From positions 1-13,978 of the forward strand of contig JBIICJ010000040.1 in NCBI GenBank assembly GCA_044238965.1: a DNA stretch of 13,978 bases, read 5' to 3'. The notes beneath the pieces were generated by a model. That model made no database searches and was not told where the DNA came from. It saw only the letters and a program-made list of their open reading frames with translations. The DNA is from Micavibrio_B sp044238965. Its GTDB lineage: Bacteria; Pseudomonadota; Alphaproteobacteria; Micavibrionales; Micavibrionaceae. The translations under genes and the position numbers were made by a program. This document shows positions 6,758 through 13,978 of the stretch, one piece after another. Each line of letters opens with the position of its first letter. The first letter of the stretch is position 1.

Positions 6758-9714
6758 GATTCATCTCCATTATCATCGGCACCATCATACAAAAACGCCC
6801 ATTCATCCGTTCGCGCCAAATGATGTATTTTTTCATCCGTCTCCATCATTGTCCATCCCGAAGGGGGAATTACATGAAAAGGGGTTGAAGGATTTAACAT
6901 TAAATCCATTAGTTCCGAAAATTGTTCAATAGTATGCTGAATCAATTCAGGTGCTGTTATATTATTCTCACCTCTTATTTTTATATCGTTTAAATTCTGT
7001 GATTCAAATGAATGCCCATCTTTCACATGCCAAAATTCAGCCTTTATATGATTTATTTCGACTGGTTTACCGAACGCTCCTGCGGTAGCCATCATCATTT
7101 CGAGTGGTAATTGTGGTTTTTTACCACTAACGATCTCTACCGAGGATGGGGCTTTGCCTGATTTATAGTCAATGATCGCAATACCATATTGACCCCATAT
7201 ATCAATGCGGTCGGCCTTCGCCTTTAATTCAATTTCATTATGCTTTGTTGTGATTTTACATTCTGCCCTTGTCTCAAGCAGGTATGGCACTGTATCAAGT
7301 CGCCATTGGCGATCTAATTGTAAAAATGATGGTAGCAATGTATTTAAACGAAATTCGAATAATGACCAAAAGGCTGAATGTTTATTTTCTTTATAATCAG
7401 AAAAAACACTATCTCTTGCTTGTAGCAATAATATCTCATCATTTATACCATTATTCTGTTTCATTAAATGTGCATAAATTTCAAAGATTTTATGAAGTAA
7501 ATTTCCAACCTCTAAATGATAATTATCATCATCAATATCACGAAGTGGACGTAAACGTAAAATTGATTTTATATAAATCGAATAAGGATTTTTGATTAAC
7601 GATTCCACATCCGTAACATAAAATGATGTAGGACGAATATGCGCAGGCGGCCGTGGCAATGGTTCTTCGATTTTATTTATTGAATCTACATGTATCATAT
7701 TCTGAATAATAGGCAGGATATTTTTTTCAAAATTATTTGTTAGTATTTTGATATCTATATTTTTATATTCAAGATAGGCCATGAGACGTTGTAACCATCG
7801 CGCGGGAACAGTTGGTGTGCCGTTCAATTTTATTGAGCGCGTAATATATACTTCATTTGACGATAGACCGCTTAAAAAATCATGTGCTGATAATGCATAT
7901 TGACGTTCAACGGGCGGCAAACCAAATTTTTGGCGCATATGAACAGACATCCACGGATCAGGCGTTGGATCTTGCGGCCAGACACCTTCGTTTAACCCCG
8001 CTAAAATAACAACATCGGGCTTCAATAAACGCGCCTCAATTTGACCCAATATAGTTATATTTGGATGCGTAGCGGTGGTTGAACGCACCATTGTTTCCGA
8101 CCAAAAATGTTCCACAATGTCACGAAATTCAGATATTGTTACACGTCGTGCCGCCACATCGCTTGATTGTAAATTTTGTAGATAGGATAGCATTGACTCA
8201 CCATCATCATCAGCCCAAATGAATGATGGATCTGAAATAATTGATGATACAGACGTCAAAATAATATTTAAAAATTCTGATACAAATAATTCTTGATCTT
8301 TAACCTGTTCGATTGATTGAAATAAAGAAAAGAATTTTTCTAAAAAAGGATAATCGTCTTTTATTTCTGACACACTCTTCAAAGAAATATTTTGCGGAAT
8401 AATTTTTGCCGAACGATAAAATTTATTCTCAAAGTCAAAAATATCATCTTGCGATAGAATATCTTGGAAATAGGGTAACTTTAAAAACGTCAAAAATGCT
8501 GGAATGTCAATTGGATCAGCGTATAACCCCATTAATTTCTTCATAAAAATAGCTATATTTTGTGTGTGAAGTCCCTGCCCTGCACTGTCATTCACCATGA
8601 TATTCCATCGTTTCAATTCAGATGAAATGCGGCGCGCCAAATTACGATCGGGCGTGATCACAATAGCTGTCTTTTGCGGATCATTCATCATACGCCGTAA
8701 TATTAATGCAATGGATAATGCCTCTTCCCGTTCGTTCGATGTTTCTGCGATATGGATATGAGATATATCTTGTTCAGAAACTTGCGATTGTGAAGTTAAA
8801 AAATATGGCGACGGATACATCATTTCACGCACTGCAATTTCCGTTTTTGATAATTGATGTTTTGAATTTAAAATTTGGACTTGATCCCGTGGTATACCAA
8901 TAACATGAATCGTATTCTTCATAATTGATTGTGGGTGAGATAGCGGCAAGGTATTCCACACATCATCTGGGATATTCAGATCAAGGCCAGGCAGAATAAC
9001 GGCGCCTTGTGGTAAATGTGAAATCACCTTCATCAGATCTGTTACCACAGGAATTGATCCTGTACTTCCCGCAATCATGACAGGGGTTTGGGGCGGGTGA
9101 TCACGCCAATAATCAGCCAATAACCGCATCAAACGATTGCGCCGATCAGCAGCATCAATTTGCCCACGTTCGTTTAAAATTGACGGCCACGCAATAGATA
9201 AAATATCCAAAAATTGTACAATATCCTTCCAATGGTCAGATAAGTCGTTGGCGGGCACGAGTGATGGCAGATCAGATAAATTTAAATTTTCGGTATAAAT
9301 TTGATCCATTAAACGACTAAGTGCCTTGGCAAAATCTAAACATTGTGCCCATGAAAAATTTTTATCTTTTTGGGCAATTAATTCCGCCAATATAAAACGA
9401 CGATCAATGGATGATATAATTGGTGGTAAATCCAAAGCTGATGACAATCCATCGGTTAACGATAATAAGGATAAATCTAGTTCTTCATCATCGACATCAC
9501 CAATCGGCATGAATTTGGGCATTAATAATGATGTTTTGGGGGATGATTTTAAAAATTCAAATTGCAATTCGCGCGTAGCGCGCCGTGAAGGAAGAATTAT
9601 TTTTGCCTTTGATAGTTGAGAATCATCACCATATTCCCGCGTTAAAAACGCCACCAATTCCGATAAAAACGGAACGTGATACGGAATGGTATAAACGCGG
9701 GGTTTAGGCAACAT
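6754..9714 (-). CDS. addB: Double-strand break repair protein AddB, alphaproteobacterial type
   Basis: AddB is the second subunit of AddAB. It has a helicase-like fold without a normal motor and a C-terminal nuclease. The 986 residues fit the alphaproteobacterial family. The N-terminus has L-P-S-R-R-A-T-R-E-L. G-S-T-G-S near residue 216 stands where a Walker A would be and lacks the Gly-Lys-Thr core. The centre has V-V-I-L-A-G-L-N-E-G-V-W-P-Q-D-P followed by P-W-M-S. The nuclease shows K-A-D-R-I-D and I-I-D849-Y-K851-S-G-K. Only two cysteines occur in the whole protein, so the four-Cys iron-sulfur staple of firmicute AddB cannot form. The start overlaps the upstream nucleotidyltransferase gene by 11 bases. 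An AGGA sits about 14 bases upstream, rather far, so translation may depend on coupling. Confidence 0.95.
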   Translation of the reverse strand: MLPKPRVYTIPYHVPFLSELVAFLTREYGDDSQLSKAKIILPSRRATRELQFEFLKSSPKTSLLMPKFMPIGDVDDEELDLSLLSLTDGLSSALDLPPIISSIDRRFILAELIAQKDKNFSWAQCLDFAKALSRLMDQIYTENLNLSDLPSLVPANDLSDHWKDIVQFLDILSIAWPSILNERGQIDAADRRNRLMRLLADYWRDHPPQTPVMIAGSTGSIPVVTDLMKVISHLPQGAVILPGLDLNIPDDVWNTLPLSHPQSIMKNTIHVIGIPRDQVQILNSKHQLSKTEIAVREMMYPSPYFLTSQSQVSEQDISHIHIAETSNEREEALSIALILRRMMNDPQKTAIVITPDRNLARRISSELKRWNIMVNDSAGQGLHTQNIAIFMKKLMGLYADPIDIPAFLTFLKLPYFQDILSQDDIFDFENKFYRSAKIIPQNISLKSVSEIKDDYPFLEKFFSLFQSIEQVKDQELFVSEFLNIILTSVSSIISDPSFIWADDDGESMLSYLQNLQSSDVAARRVTISEFRDIVEHFWSETMVRSTTATHPNITILGQIEARLLKPDVVILAGLNEGVWPQDPTPDPWMSVHMRQKFGLPPVERQYALSAHDFLSGLSSNEVYITRSIKLNGTPTVPARWLQRLMAYLEYKNIDIKILTNNFEKNILPIIQNMIHVDSINKIEEPLPRPPAHIRPTSFYVTDVESLIKNPYSIYIKSILRLRPLRDIDDDNYHLEVGNLLHKIFEIYAHLMKQNNGINDEILLLQARDSVFSDYKENKHSAFWSLFEFRLNTLLPSFLQLDRQWRLDTVPYLLETRAECKITTKHNEIELKAKADRIDIWGQYGIAIIDYKSGKAPSSVEIVSGKKPQLPLEMMMATAGAFGKPVEINHIKAEFWHVKDGHSFESQNLNDIKIRGENNITAPELIQHTIEQFSELMDLMLNPSTPFHVIPPSGWTMMETDEKIHHLARTDEWAFLYDGADDNGDES

Positions 9715-10435
9715 TGCGTGTTAATAATTCCTGTTCAACATTTTTTAAATCATCGGGCGTCGATATATGATGCCATTCACCCGCATATACATGCGCAAAT
9801 AAACGACCATTTGTTTCGGCATTATCCATTAATTTTAAAAAACTAAATTTACCATCAGGCGTATTTTTAAAAATACGCGGATGTGATAATCGTACCCCAG
9901 CAAACATATATTGACCTTGTTTATCGTGATTGCGTATAGCGCGACCATTTTCGTCAATATCGTAATCACCAACACCTTCGGTTAAAATCATTTTTGATAG
10001 TGGATAAAGAAGAAGCAAAATATCCATTTTTTGTTCATCATATATATTCATCATATCGGTAAGCATATTGGATGATGCAGGGTCAACCCAAAACGCATCG
10101 CCATTGATCATAAAAAATGGATTTTGACCTAATAAAGGCAAGGCTTTTTTAGTGCCGCCACCTGTTTCGAGTAATTCATCTTCGAAAGATTCAGCAATAT
10201 TTACATCACTTCGTTTTTGGAAATAGGCGCGCAAAATATCTGCCTTATGATGCAAATTCACAATCACATTTTGGATACCAGCACGTACGACATGATCAAA
10301 AATATATCCGATTAGTGGTTTACCCAATAATGGCACCATTGGTTTTGGCATTGTATCAGTATAAGGACGCAAGCGTGTACCCATACCCGCCGCTAGAATA
10401 AATGCCTTAGTTTCGTATGAGTTATTCATTGCCAT
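9704..10435 (-). CDS. Sugar-phosphate nucleotidyltransferase, MurU-like
   Basis: This 243-residue nucleotidyltransferase is most like MurU, the N-acetylmuramate alpha-1-phosphate uridylyltransferase of the cell-wall recycling bypass. The nucleotide-binding signature is L-A-A-G17-M-G-T-R21-L-R-P-Y-T with P30-K31-P-M-V-P-L. E-x-x-L-L-E-T-G-G-G-T-K lies near 90, and the metal-binding N111-G-D113 follows. The open frame begins at a TTG at 10447. ATG 10435 or ATG 10429 is more likely; neither has a clear ribosome site, and both overlap tsaE (by 14 or 8 bases). In many alphaproteobacteria a sugar kinase (AmgK-like) sits between tsaE and this gene, and here it is absent. Mannose-1-phosphate or glucose-1-phosphate nucleotidyltransferases share the motifs, so the substrate is not certain. 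Confidence 0.88.
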   Translation of the reverse strand: MAMNNSYETKAFILAAGMGTRLRPYTDTMPKPMVPLLGKPLIGYIFDHVVRAGIQNVIVNLHHKADILRAYFQKRSDVNIAESFEDELLETGGGTKKALPLLGQNPFFMINGDAFWVDPASSNMLTDMMNIYDEQKMDILLLLYPLSKMILTEGVGDYDIDENGRAIRNHDKQGQYMFAGVRLSHPRIFKNTPDGKFSFLKLMDNAETNGRLFAHVYAGEWHHISTPDDLKNVEQELLTRNVA

Positions 10436-10883
10436 GATGAATTTCAATTCTGCGTTTCAATGGATTTTGGTTATCTGTATAAAAATGAATGATCTGATCC
10501 GCTTTGGCAAGAGATGATGGTAAACGTTCGGGCCATTCCACAATGCAAATGCCATGAGATCGTGCATCATCCCATGATAATTCACGAATATCGTCTAAAT
10601 TTTGTTCTGAATCTTCATCAAGGCGATACAAATCATAATGATAAATTGCTCCGCGTTGAGTTTCATAAATTTGCAACAAAGGAAAAGTCGGGCTGATAAC
10701 ATCCAAAGCAGGGTCTTGCGCAAGCGCACGGATAAAGGCACGTGTCCAACTGGTTTTGCCCGCCCCCACATCACCCATTAATAATATTAATAACGGGGGG
10801 CGGATTGTAGCCGCCATTGATGATGCCAATTGATGCGTATCGGCTTCATTTTCCATGAAAACTGTGGTGACATTTGGTGGCAT
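10422..10883 (-). CDS. tsaE: tRNA threonylcarbamoyladenosine biosynthesis ATPase TsaE
   Basis: TsaE is the ATPase that works with TsaB and TsaD to add threonylcarbamoyl to A37 of ANN-decoding tRNAs. The 153-residue protein has Walker A G37-D-V-G-A-G-K43-T, the family motif S64-P-T-F-P-L, Y-H-Y-D84-L-Y-R-L, and E116-W-P-E119-R-L. Most TsaE proteins read S-P-T-F-T/A-L, so P68 is a mild variant. The frame is open to 10997, but that part is antisense to the FNR gene, and the family starts shortly before E-A-D-T-H-Q-L-A. I therefore use ATG 10883; M10 (10856) is an alternative. No Shine-Dalgarno sequence is present; TATAAA lies 9 bases before the ATG, which suggests a near-leaderless mRNA. It is the first gene of the leftward run. 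Confidence 0.93.
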   Translation of the reverse strand: MPPNVTTVFMENEADTHQLASSMAATIRPPLLILLMGDVGAGKTSWTRAFIRALAQDPALDVISPTFPLLQIYETQRGAIYHYDLYRLDEDSEQNLDDIRELSWDDARSHGICIVEWPERLPSSLAKADQIIHFYTDNQNPLKRRIEIHHGNE

Positions 10884-10902
10884 AAATACTATTTTATAGA
10901 CC
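10867..10902. promoter_or_regulatory. Divergent promoter region between tsaE and the FNR gene
   Basis: Only 19 bases (10884-10902) separate the two start codons. Rightward, GTGACA (10867-10872, 5/6) is 17 bases from TATTTT (10890-10895), which ends 7 bases before the FNR ATG, so transcription would start at or next to that codon. Leftward, TATAAA (10898-10893) ends 9 bases before the tsaE ATG. The two -10 elements overlap inside the inverted repeat CTAT-TTT-ATAG (10889-10899). The leftward -35 is poor. Confidence 0.5.
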
Positions 10903-11913
10903 ATGGCACAAAAAAACGAAACAGATGTTGTAATTATTGGCGCGGGCCCAACAGGACTTTTTTCCGTGTTTGAATGCGGAATGGTCGGGTTATCCACAAT
11001 CGTGATCGATTCTTTGCCCCATATTGGCGGGCAATGTACGGCTTTATACCCCGAAAAGCCGATTTACGACATTCCTGCCCATCCATCCATCATGGGCGGT
11101 GATTTAATTGAAAAATTAGAATCCCAAGCCGCCCCCTTTCGCCCGCAATATATGTTGAACCAACAAGTTATATCTGTGGGCGGAGATGCAGGAAATTTTT
11201 CCGTGACCACATCAGCGGGGGATATTATTTCTGCCAAAGCCATTATTATCGCAGGCGGTGCAGGATCATTCGGCCCGAATAAACCGCCACTTGATAATAT
11301 CGAACAATTTGAAAATACATCTGTGTTTTATTCGATCCGCCACAAAGATGATTTACGCGGCAAGCATATCACGATTGCAGGTGGCGGCGATAGCGCGGTT
11401 GATTGGGCGTTATCATTGGCGGAGCAGGCTGCATCATTACATCTGGTACATCGCCGTGATAAATTTCGTGCAGCACCCGCAAGCCTTGATCAATTAAATA
11501 AATTAATTGAAAATGGTAAAATAACATTACACACACCATATCAATTATCATCATTAGACGGTAAAAATGGACAATTACAAGAGATTGTGATCAGGGATTT
11601 GGATGATAATCACAAAACAATTCAAACCGATATTTTATTGCCTTTATTTGGACTTTCAACATCATTAGGGCCGATTGCCACGTGGGGATTGTCACTCGAT
11701 CGTAACACAATTGCCATCAACCCCACCACAGCGCAAACTAATATCAATGGTATTTATGCCGTCGGTGATATGGCACATTACGAGAATAAATTAAAATTAA
11801 TTTTGACAGGGTTTGCCGAGGCTGCGCACGCCGCGCACAGTATTCGCAAATTAATTTACCCCGATCATGAATTGCATTTTGAATATTCCACCAGCAAAGG
11901 TATTCCATCATGA
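10903..11913 (+). CDS. Ferredoxin-NADP+ reductase, thioredoxin-reductase-like type
   Basis: This is an FAD- and NADPH-binding flavoprotein of the YumC-type ferredoxin-NADP+ reductase family, which passes electrons between NADPH and ferredoxin in the cytoplasm. The 336 residues begin with the FAD motif G13-A-G-P-T-G18. G-G-Q-C-T-A-L-Y-P-E-K-P-I-Y-D-I-P at 42-58 is diagnostic. The NADPH motif is G160-G-G-D-S-A and is followed by H-R-R-D-K-F-R-A. Near the end come Y-A-V-G-D-M-A and L-I-L-T-G-F-A-E-A-A, then the extra C-terminal tail of this family. No CxxC pair is present, which argues against thioredoxin reductase. No ribosome site precedes the start, and the promoter predicts a leaderless mRNA. 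The stop overlaps the next gene as ATGA. No ferredoxin gene is nearby, so its partner is unknown. Confidence 0.92.
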   Translation: MAQKNETDVVIIGAGPTGLFSVFECGMVGLSTIVIDSLPHIGGQCTALYPEKPIYDIPAHPSIMGGDLIEKLESQAAPFRPQYMLNQQVISVGGDAGNFSVTTSAGDIISAKAIIIAGGAGSFGPNKPPLDNIEQFENTSVFYSIRHKDDLRGKHITIAGGGDSAVDWALSLAEQAASLHLVHRRDKFRAAPASLDQLNKLIENGKITLHTPYQLSSLDGKNGQLQEIVIRDLDDNHKTIQTDILLPLFGLSTSLGPIATWGLSLDRNTIAINPTTAQTNINGIYAVGDMAHYENKLKLILTGFAEAAHAAHSIRKLIYPDHELHFEYSTSKGIPS

Positions 11914-12287
11914 CAAAATTTTTTGTAATTCTTATCATAATATGTGTATTCACAACATCGGTTTTTTCCGCGCCATTATTATCACCGACACCGCTATGTT
12001 CAGTTTTCAAAAACCAAAGCGAACGTACCGTATTCATCGCCGTGCGCACCAATTATTTTGAAGGTGCCGATGGTACAAAGCAACGCCATGAGGCATCGAT
12101 TCGTTTAGAGCCACAAGAAAAACAACAAATTTGTGCCCAAGGGCCGTTTTATGATGAGTATCGTGTCGAAGTCATTTTACGTACCCTTATCCCCTTGTTT
12201 GATTGCAAAACAAAACTAGGTAATGATTTAAATATTACACAAACCAAAGAGGGTGATGTCGTGAAATTATCATTAAATTGTTCATGA
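11910..12287 (+). CDS. Unrecognised small secreted four-cysteine protein
   Basis: I do not recognise this 125-residue protein. Residues 1-20 form a signal peptide: K3, then a hydrophobic core, then S17-V-F-S20, with cleavage likely after S20. The mature part of about 105 residues has four cysteines, C30, C75, C99 and C124, which could make two disulfides after export. Alternating polar and hydrophobic stretches (T-V-F-I-A-V-R-T, Y-R-V-E-V-I-L, V-V-K-L-S-L) suggest a beta-rich fold. It is translationally tied to both neighbours, overlapping the FNR stop (ATGA at 11910) and the hydroxylase start (ATGA at 12284). AAAGG (11896-11900) sits 9 bases upstream. The layout recalls small exported domains such as DUF1036, but I would not assign it. 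Its place in a redox operon is the only functional hint. Confidence 0.8.
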   Translation: MTKFFVILIIICVFTTSVFSAPLLSPTPLCSVFKNQSERTVFIAVRTNYFEGADGTKQRHEASIRLEPQEKQQICAQGPFYDEYRVEVILRTLIPLFDCKTKLGNDLNITQTKEGDVVKLSLNCS

Positions 12288-13507
12288 CCAAAAAATCAAA
12301 GATTTATGACGTTGCCATTATTGGCGGCGGCCTTGCGGGATTAAGTCTTGCCGCATTATTAGGGCAATCGGGTTTTAATATTTTATGTATTGACCGCGAA
12401 GATAAAGCCAAAACATTAACCCAGAATTTTGATGGTCGCACTACGGCTATTTCTTATGGATCGGCTAAAATTTTAACGGAAGCTGGGGTTTGGGATTCAT
12501 GTGAAAAAAATTCATGTCCAATTTTAGATATTCGCATTTTAGATGGGGCATCATCTGTTTTGTTAAATTTCCTAAGTCACGATGTCGAAGATCGCGCATT
12601 TGGTCATATCATTGAAAATAGATTATTACGTCAGGCACAATATAAAAAAATTGCCACATTAAAAAACGTAATACATCTGGATAATATAATTGTGACTGAT
12701 GTAAAAATGAATGATGATTATGCCCATATTACAACCAACGAAGGTCATGAATATAAGGCGCAATTGGTTGTTGGCGCCGATGGTAAACAATCATTCATTC
12801 GTAAAATTATTGACGTTCCTCACCATGAGTGGGGATATAACCAAACCGCGATTGTGTGTTGCGTTGATCACGAAAAGCCGCACCACAATGTGGCAATCGA
12901 ACATTTCCTACCCGATGGGCCGTTTGCCGTGTTACCGATGAATGATAATCCTGCCACCGGTAAACACCAATCATCATTAGTATGGACAGTGCATGGTTCT
13001 GATAAACGCATGATAGACTGCGATGATGATATATTTAATATCGCGCTCAATGCTCGTTTCCCAAAGGAGTATGGGGCAGTAAAATTATTTGGCAAACGAT
13101 CATTTTGGCCTTTGGGTTTAAGTCATGCCCATTCGTTTATTGATAACCGCATTGTCATTATCGCCGAGGCCGCGCACGCCATGCACCCGATCGCCGGCCA
13201 AGGATTAAATATAGGTATGCGTGATATAAAAACATTACATGATTTATTGATAGATGCGCGCGCACAGAATAAAGATTTAGGATCACAAGAATTATTAAAC
13301 ACCTATCAATCAATGCGCCGCATAGATACTAGCGCGATGATGGCGGCAACTGATATTTTAAACCGATTATTTTCAAATAAATCAAAAGTTTTGGGGCTCG
13401 CCCGAAAAATCGGAATCAAAGCCGTCAATCATATGCCGCCCGTGAAAAGATTTTTTATGCACCAAGCCATGGGGCTTGGATTTAATATAAAGCGATATAA
13501 ATTATAA
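12284..13507 (+). CDS. UbiH/UbiF/COQ6-family FAD-dependent hydroxylase (ubiquinone biosynthesis)
   Basis: This is a flavin monooxygenase of the family that hydroxylates the ring of polyprenylphenol intermediates in ubiquinone synthesis. It has 407 residues, which is normal. G14-G-G-L-A-G19 binds the FAD ADP part. D50-G-R-T-T-A-I-S is the family's D-G-R motif, and V-G-A-D166-G is the D-G motif. The second FAD motif, usually G-D-A-A-H, reads A294-E295-A-A-H298-A-M-H-P-I-A-G-Q-G-L-N, so the usual Asp is Glu. Which ring position it modifies (UbiH, UbiF or UbiL-like) cannot be told from sequence alone. The frame opens at a TTG at 12278, but ATG 12284 overlaps the upstream stop as ATGA and is preferred. 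No ribosome site is visible, so translation probably depends on coupling. Confidence 0.88.
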   Translation: MTKKSKIYDVAIIGGGLAGLSLAALLGQSGFNILCIDREDKAKTLTQNFDGRTTAISYGSAKILTEAGVWDSCEKNSCPILDIRILDGASSVLLNFLSHDVEDRAFGHIIENRLLRQAQYKKIATLKNVIHLDNIIVTDVKMNDDYAHITTNEGHEYKAQLVVGADGKQSFIRKIIDVPHHEWGYNQTAIVCCVDHEKPHHNVAIEHFLPDGPFAVLPMNDNPATGKHQSSLVWTVHGSDKRMIDCDDDIFNIALNARFPKEYGAVKLFGKRSFWPLGLSHAHSFIDNRIVIIAEAAHAMHPIAGQGLNIGMRDIKTLHDLLIDARAQNKDLGSQELLNTYQSMRRIDTSAMMAATDILNRLFSNKSKVLGLARKIGIKAVNHMPPVKRFFMHQAMGLGFNIKRYKL

Positions 13508-13509
13508 AT

Positions 13510-13978
13510 ATGGCGCATATAAAAATAACCACAACAAAGAAAATTAATTTAGCCCTTCAAGGTGGTGGCGCGCATGGTGCCTATACATGGGGCGTTTTAG
13601 ATGCATTGCTCGAAGATGGGCGATTGGACTTCGAAGCCGTCACAGCGACATCAGCGGGATCAATGAACGCCGCTATTCTCACTCACGGCTTACAAAAAAA
13701 TGGCAATGATGGTGCTCGCGCCCTATTGGAAAAATTTTGGAGGCGCGTTTCAGAAATTGGCGCCTTTATGAATCCGATGCATCAATCAATGCCTGTATCA
13801 ATGTCGTCACATAATTTTGCGTTTAATTGGTTTGATCAATTATCACGAACATTTTCACCGTATCAACTAAATCCATTAAACTTTAATCCATTAAAAAATA
13901 TCCTGAATGAAATGATTGATTTTAATGAATTACAATCAAACAAAGATATAAAATTATTTATATGTGCCACAAATGTGC
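13510..13978 (+). CDS. Patatin-like phospholipase (partial, runs off the right edge)
   Basis: The first 156 residues of a patatin-family serine hydrolase are present. Such enzymes cleave acyl esters of lipids with a Ser-Asp dyad. The N-terminus gives the oxyanion loop Q-G18-G-G-A-H-G23, then W-G-V-L-D. The nucleophile elbow is T45-A46-T-S48-A-G50-S-M-N-A, with S48 as the predicted nucleophile. The family form is G-x-S-x-G, so the first Gly is Ala here. The catalytic Asp (usually D-G-G/A) lies beyond the window. The start is 2 bases after the hydroxylase stop with no ribosome site, so it is probably the fourth gene of the same operon. There is no signal peptide. The link with the ubiquinone-type hydroxylase may be transcriptional only. 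Confidence 0.9.
   Translation, partial: MAHIKITTTKKINLALQGGGAHGAYTWGVLDALLEDGRLDFEAVTATSAGSMNAAILTHGLQKNGNDGARALLEKFWRRVSEIGAFMNPMHQSMPVSMSSHNFAFNWFDQLSRTFSPYQLNPLNFNPLKNILNEMIDFNELQSNKDIKLFICATNV

Noticed and set aside
3281..10883. A defence island or novel system built around AddAB
   Set aside because: All genes in the run are recognisable housekeeping families in a known order; there is no accessory or hypervariable gene among them.
10884..10997. N-terminal extension of TsaE up to 10997
   Set aside because: It would be antisense to the conserved FAD-binding start of the FNR gene and does not match the TsaE N-terminus.
10903..11913. Thioredoxin reductase as the call for this flavoprotein
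   Set aside because: There is no redox-active CxxC, and the G-G-Q-C-T-A-L-Y-P-E-K-P motif marks the ferredoxin-NADP+ reductase family.

Overview
The window looks like chromosomal housekeeping DNA from an alphaproteobacterium of moderate to low GC (about 40% by eye). The clade call rests on three things: the block tsaE / sugar-phosphate nucleotidyltransferase / addB / addA / trxA, which is a familiar alphaproteobacterial arrangement; an AddB of the cysteine-poor alphaproteobacterial type; and rsmE placed next to ubiA. I see no mobile element, phage gene, CRISPR array, tRNA, rRNA or defence island. There is no gene-free stretch over 300 bases.

Layout. Positions 1-105 (minus) hold the N-terminus of a secreted or membrane protein cut by the window edge. 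A small MAPEG-family membrane protein (220-606, plus) converges with a 1-base gap on rsmE (608-1369, minus). rsmE is back to back with ubiA (1370-2320, plus), with no intergenic base if ubiA starts at its first ATG. Two hairpin terminators (2358-2387 and 2405-2435) separate ubiA from a lysine/alanine/proline-repeat histone-H1-like gene (2438-2686, minus). Then comes a long leftward run: tsaE (10883-10422), nucleotidyltransferase (10435-9704), addB (9714-6754), addA (6757-3281), trxA (3158-2841) and the histone-like gene. The first four overlap one another. trxA and the histone-like gene have candidate promoters of their own.

The right part is a rightward run: a thioredoxin-reductase-like ferredoxin-NADP+ reductase (10903-11913), an unrecognised secreted four-cysteine protein (11910-12287), a UbiH/COQ6-family flavin hydroxylase (12284-13507), and a patatin-like phospholipase truncated by the window end (13510-13978). 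The first three are joined by ATGA overlaps and the last is 2 bases further on.

Functions: AddAB is the helicase-nuclease that processes double-strand breaks. TsaE serves tRNA t6A synthesis. The nucleotidyltransferase is probably a cell-wall-recycling MurU-type enzyme, but its usual kinase partner is missing between it and tsaE. UbiA and the UbiH-like enzyme serve ubiquinone synthesis from opposite ends of the window. I did not find a convincing new multi-gene system. The most interesting signals are two head-to-head junctions (rsmE/ubiA and tsaE/FNR) with almost no intergenic DNA, no Shine-Dalgarno sequences, and -10 elements placed for leaderless or near-leaderless transcription; the unknown secreted protein locked into the FNR-UbiH operon; and the repeat-built histone-like protein.
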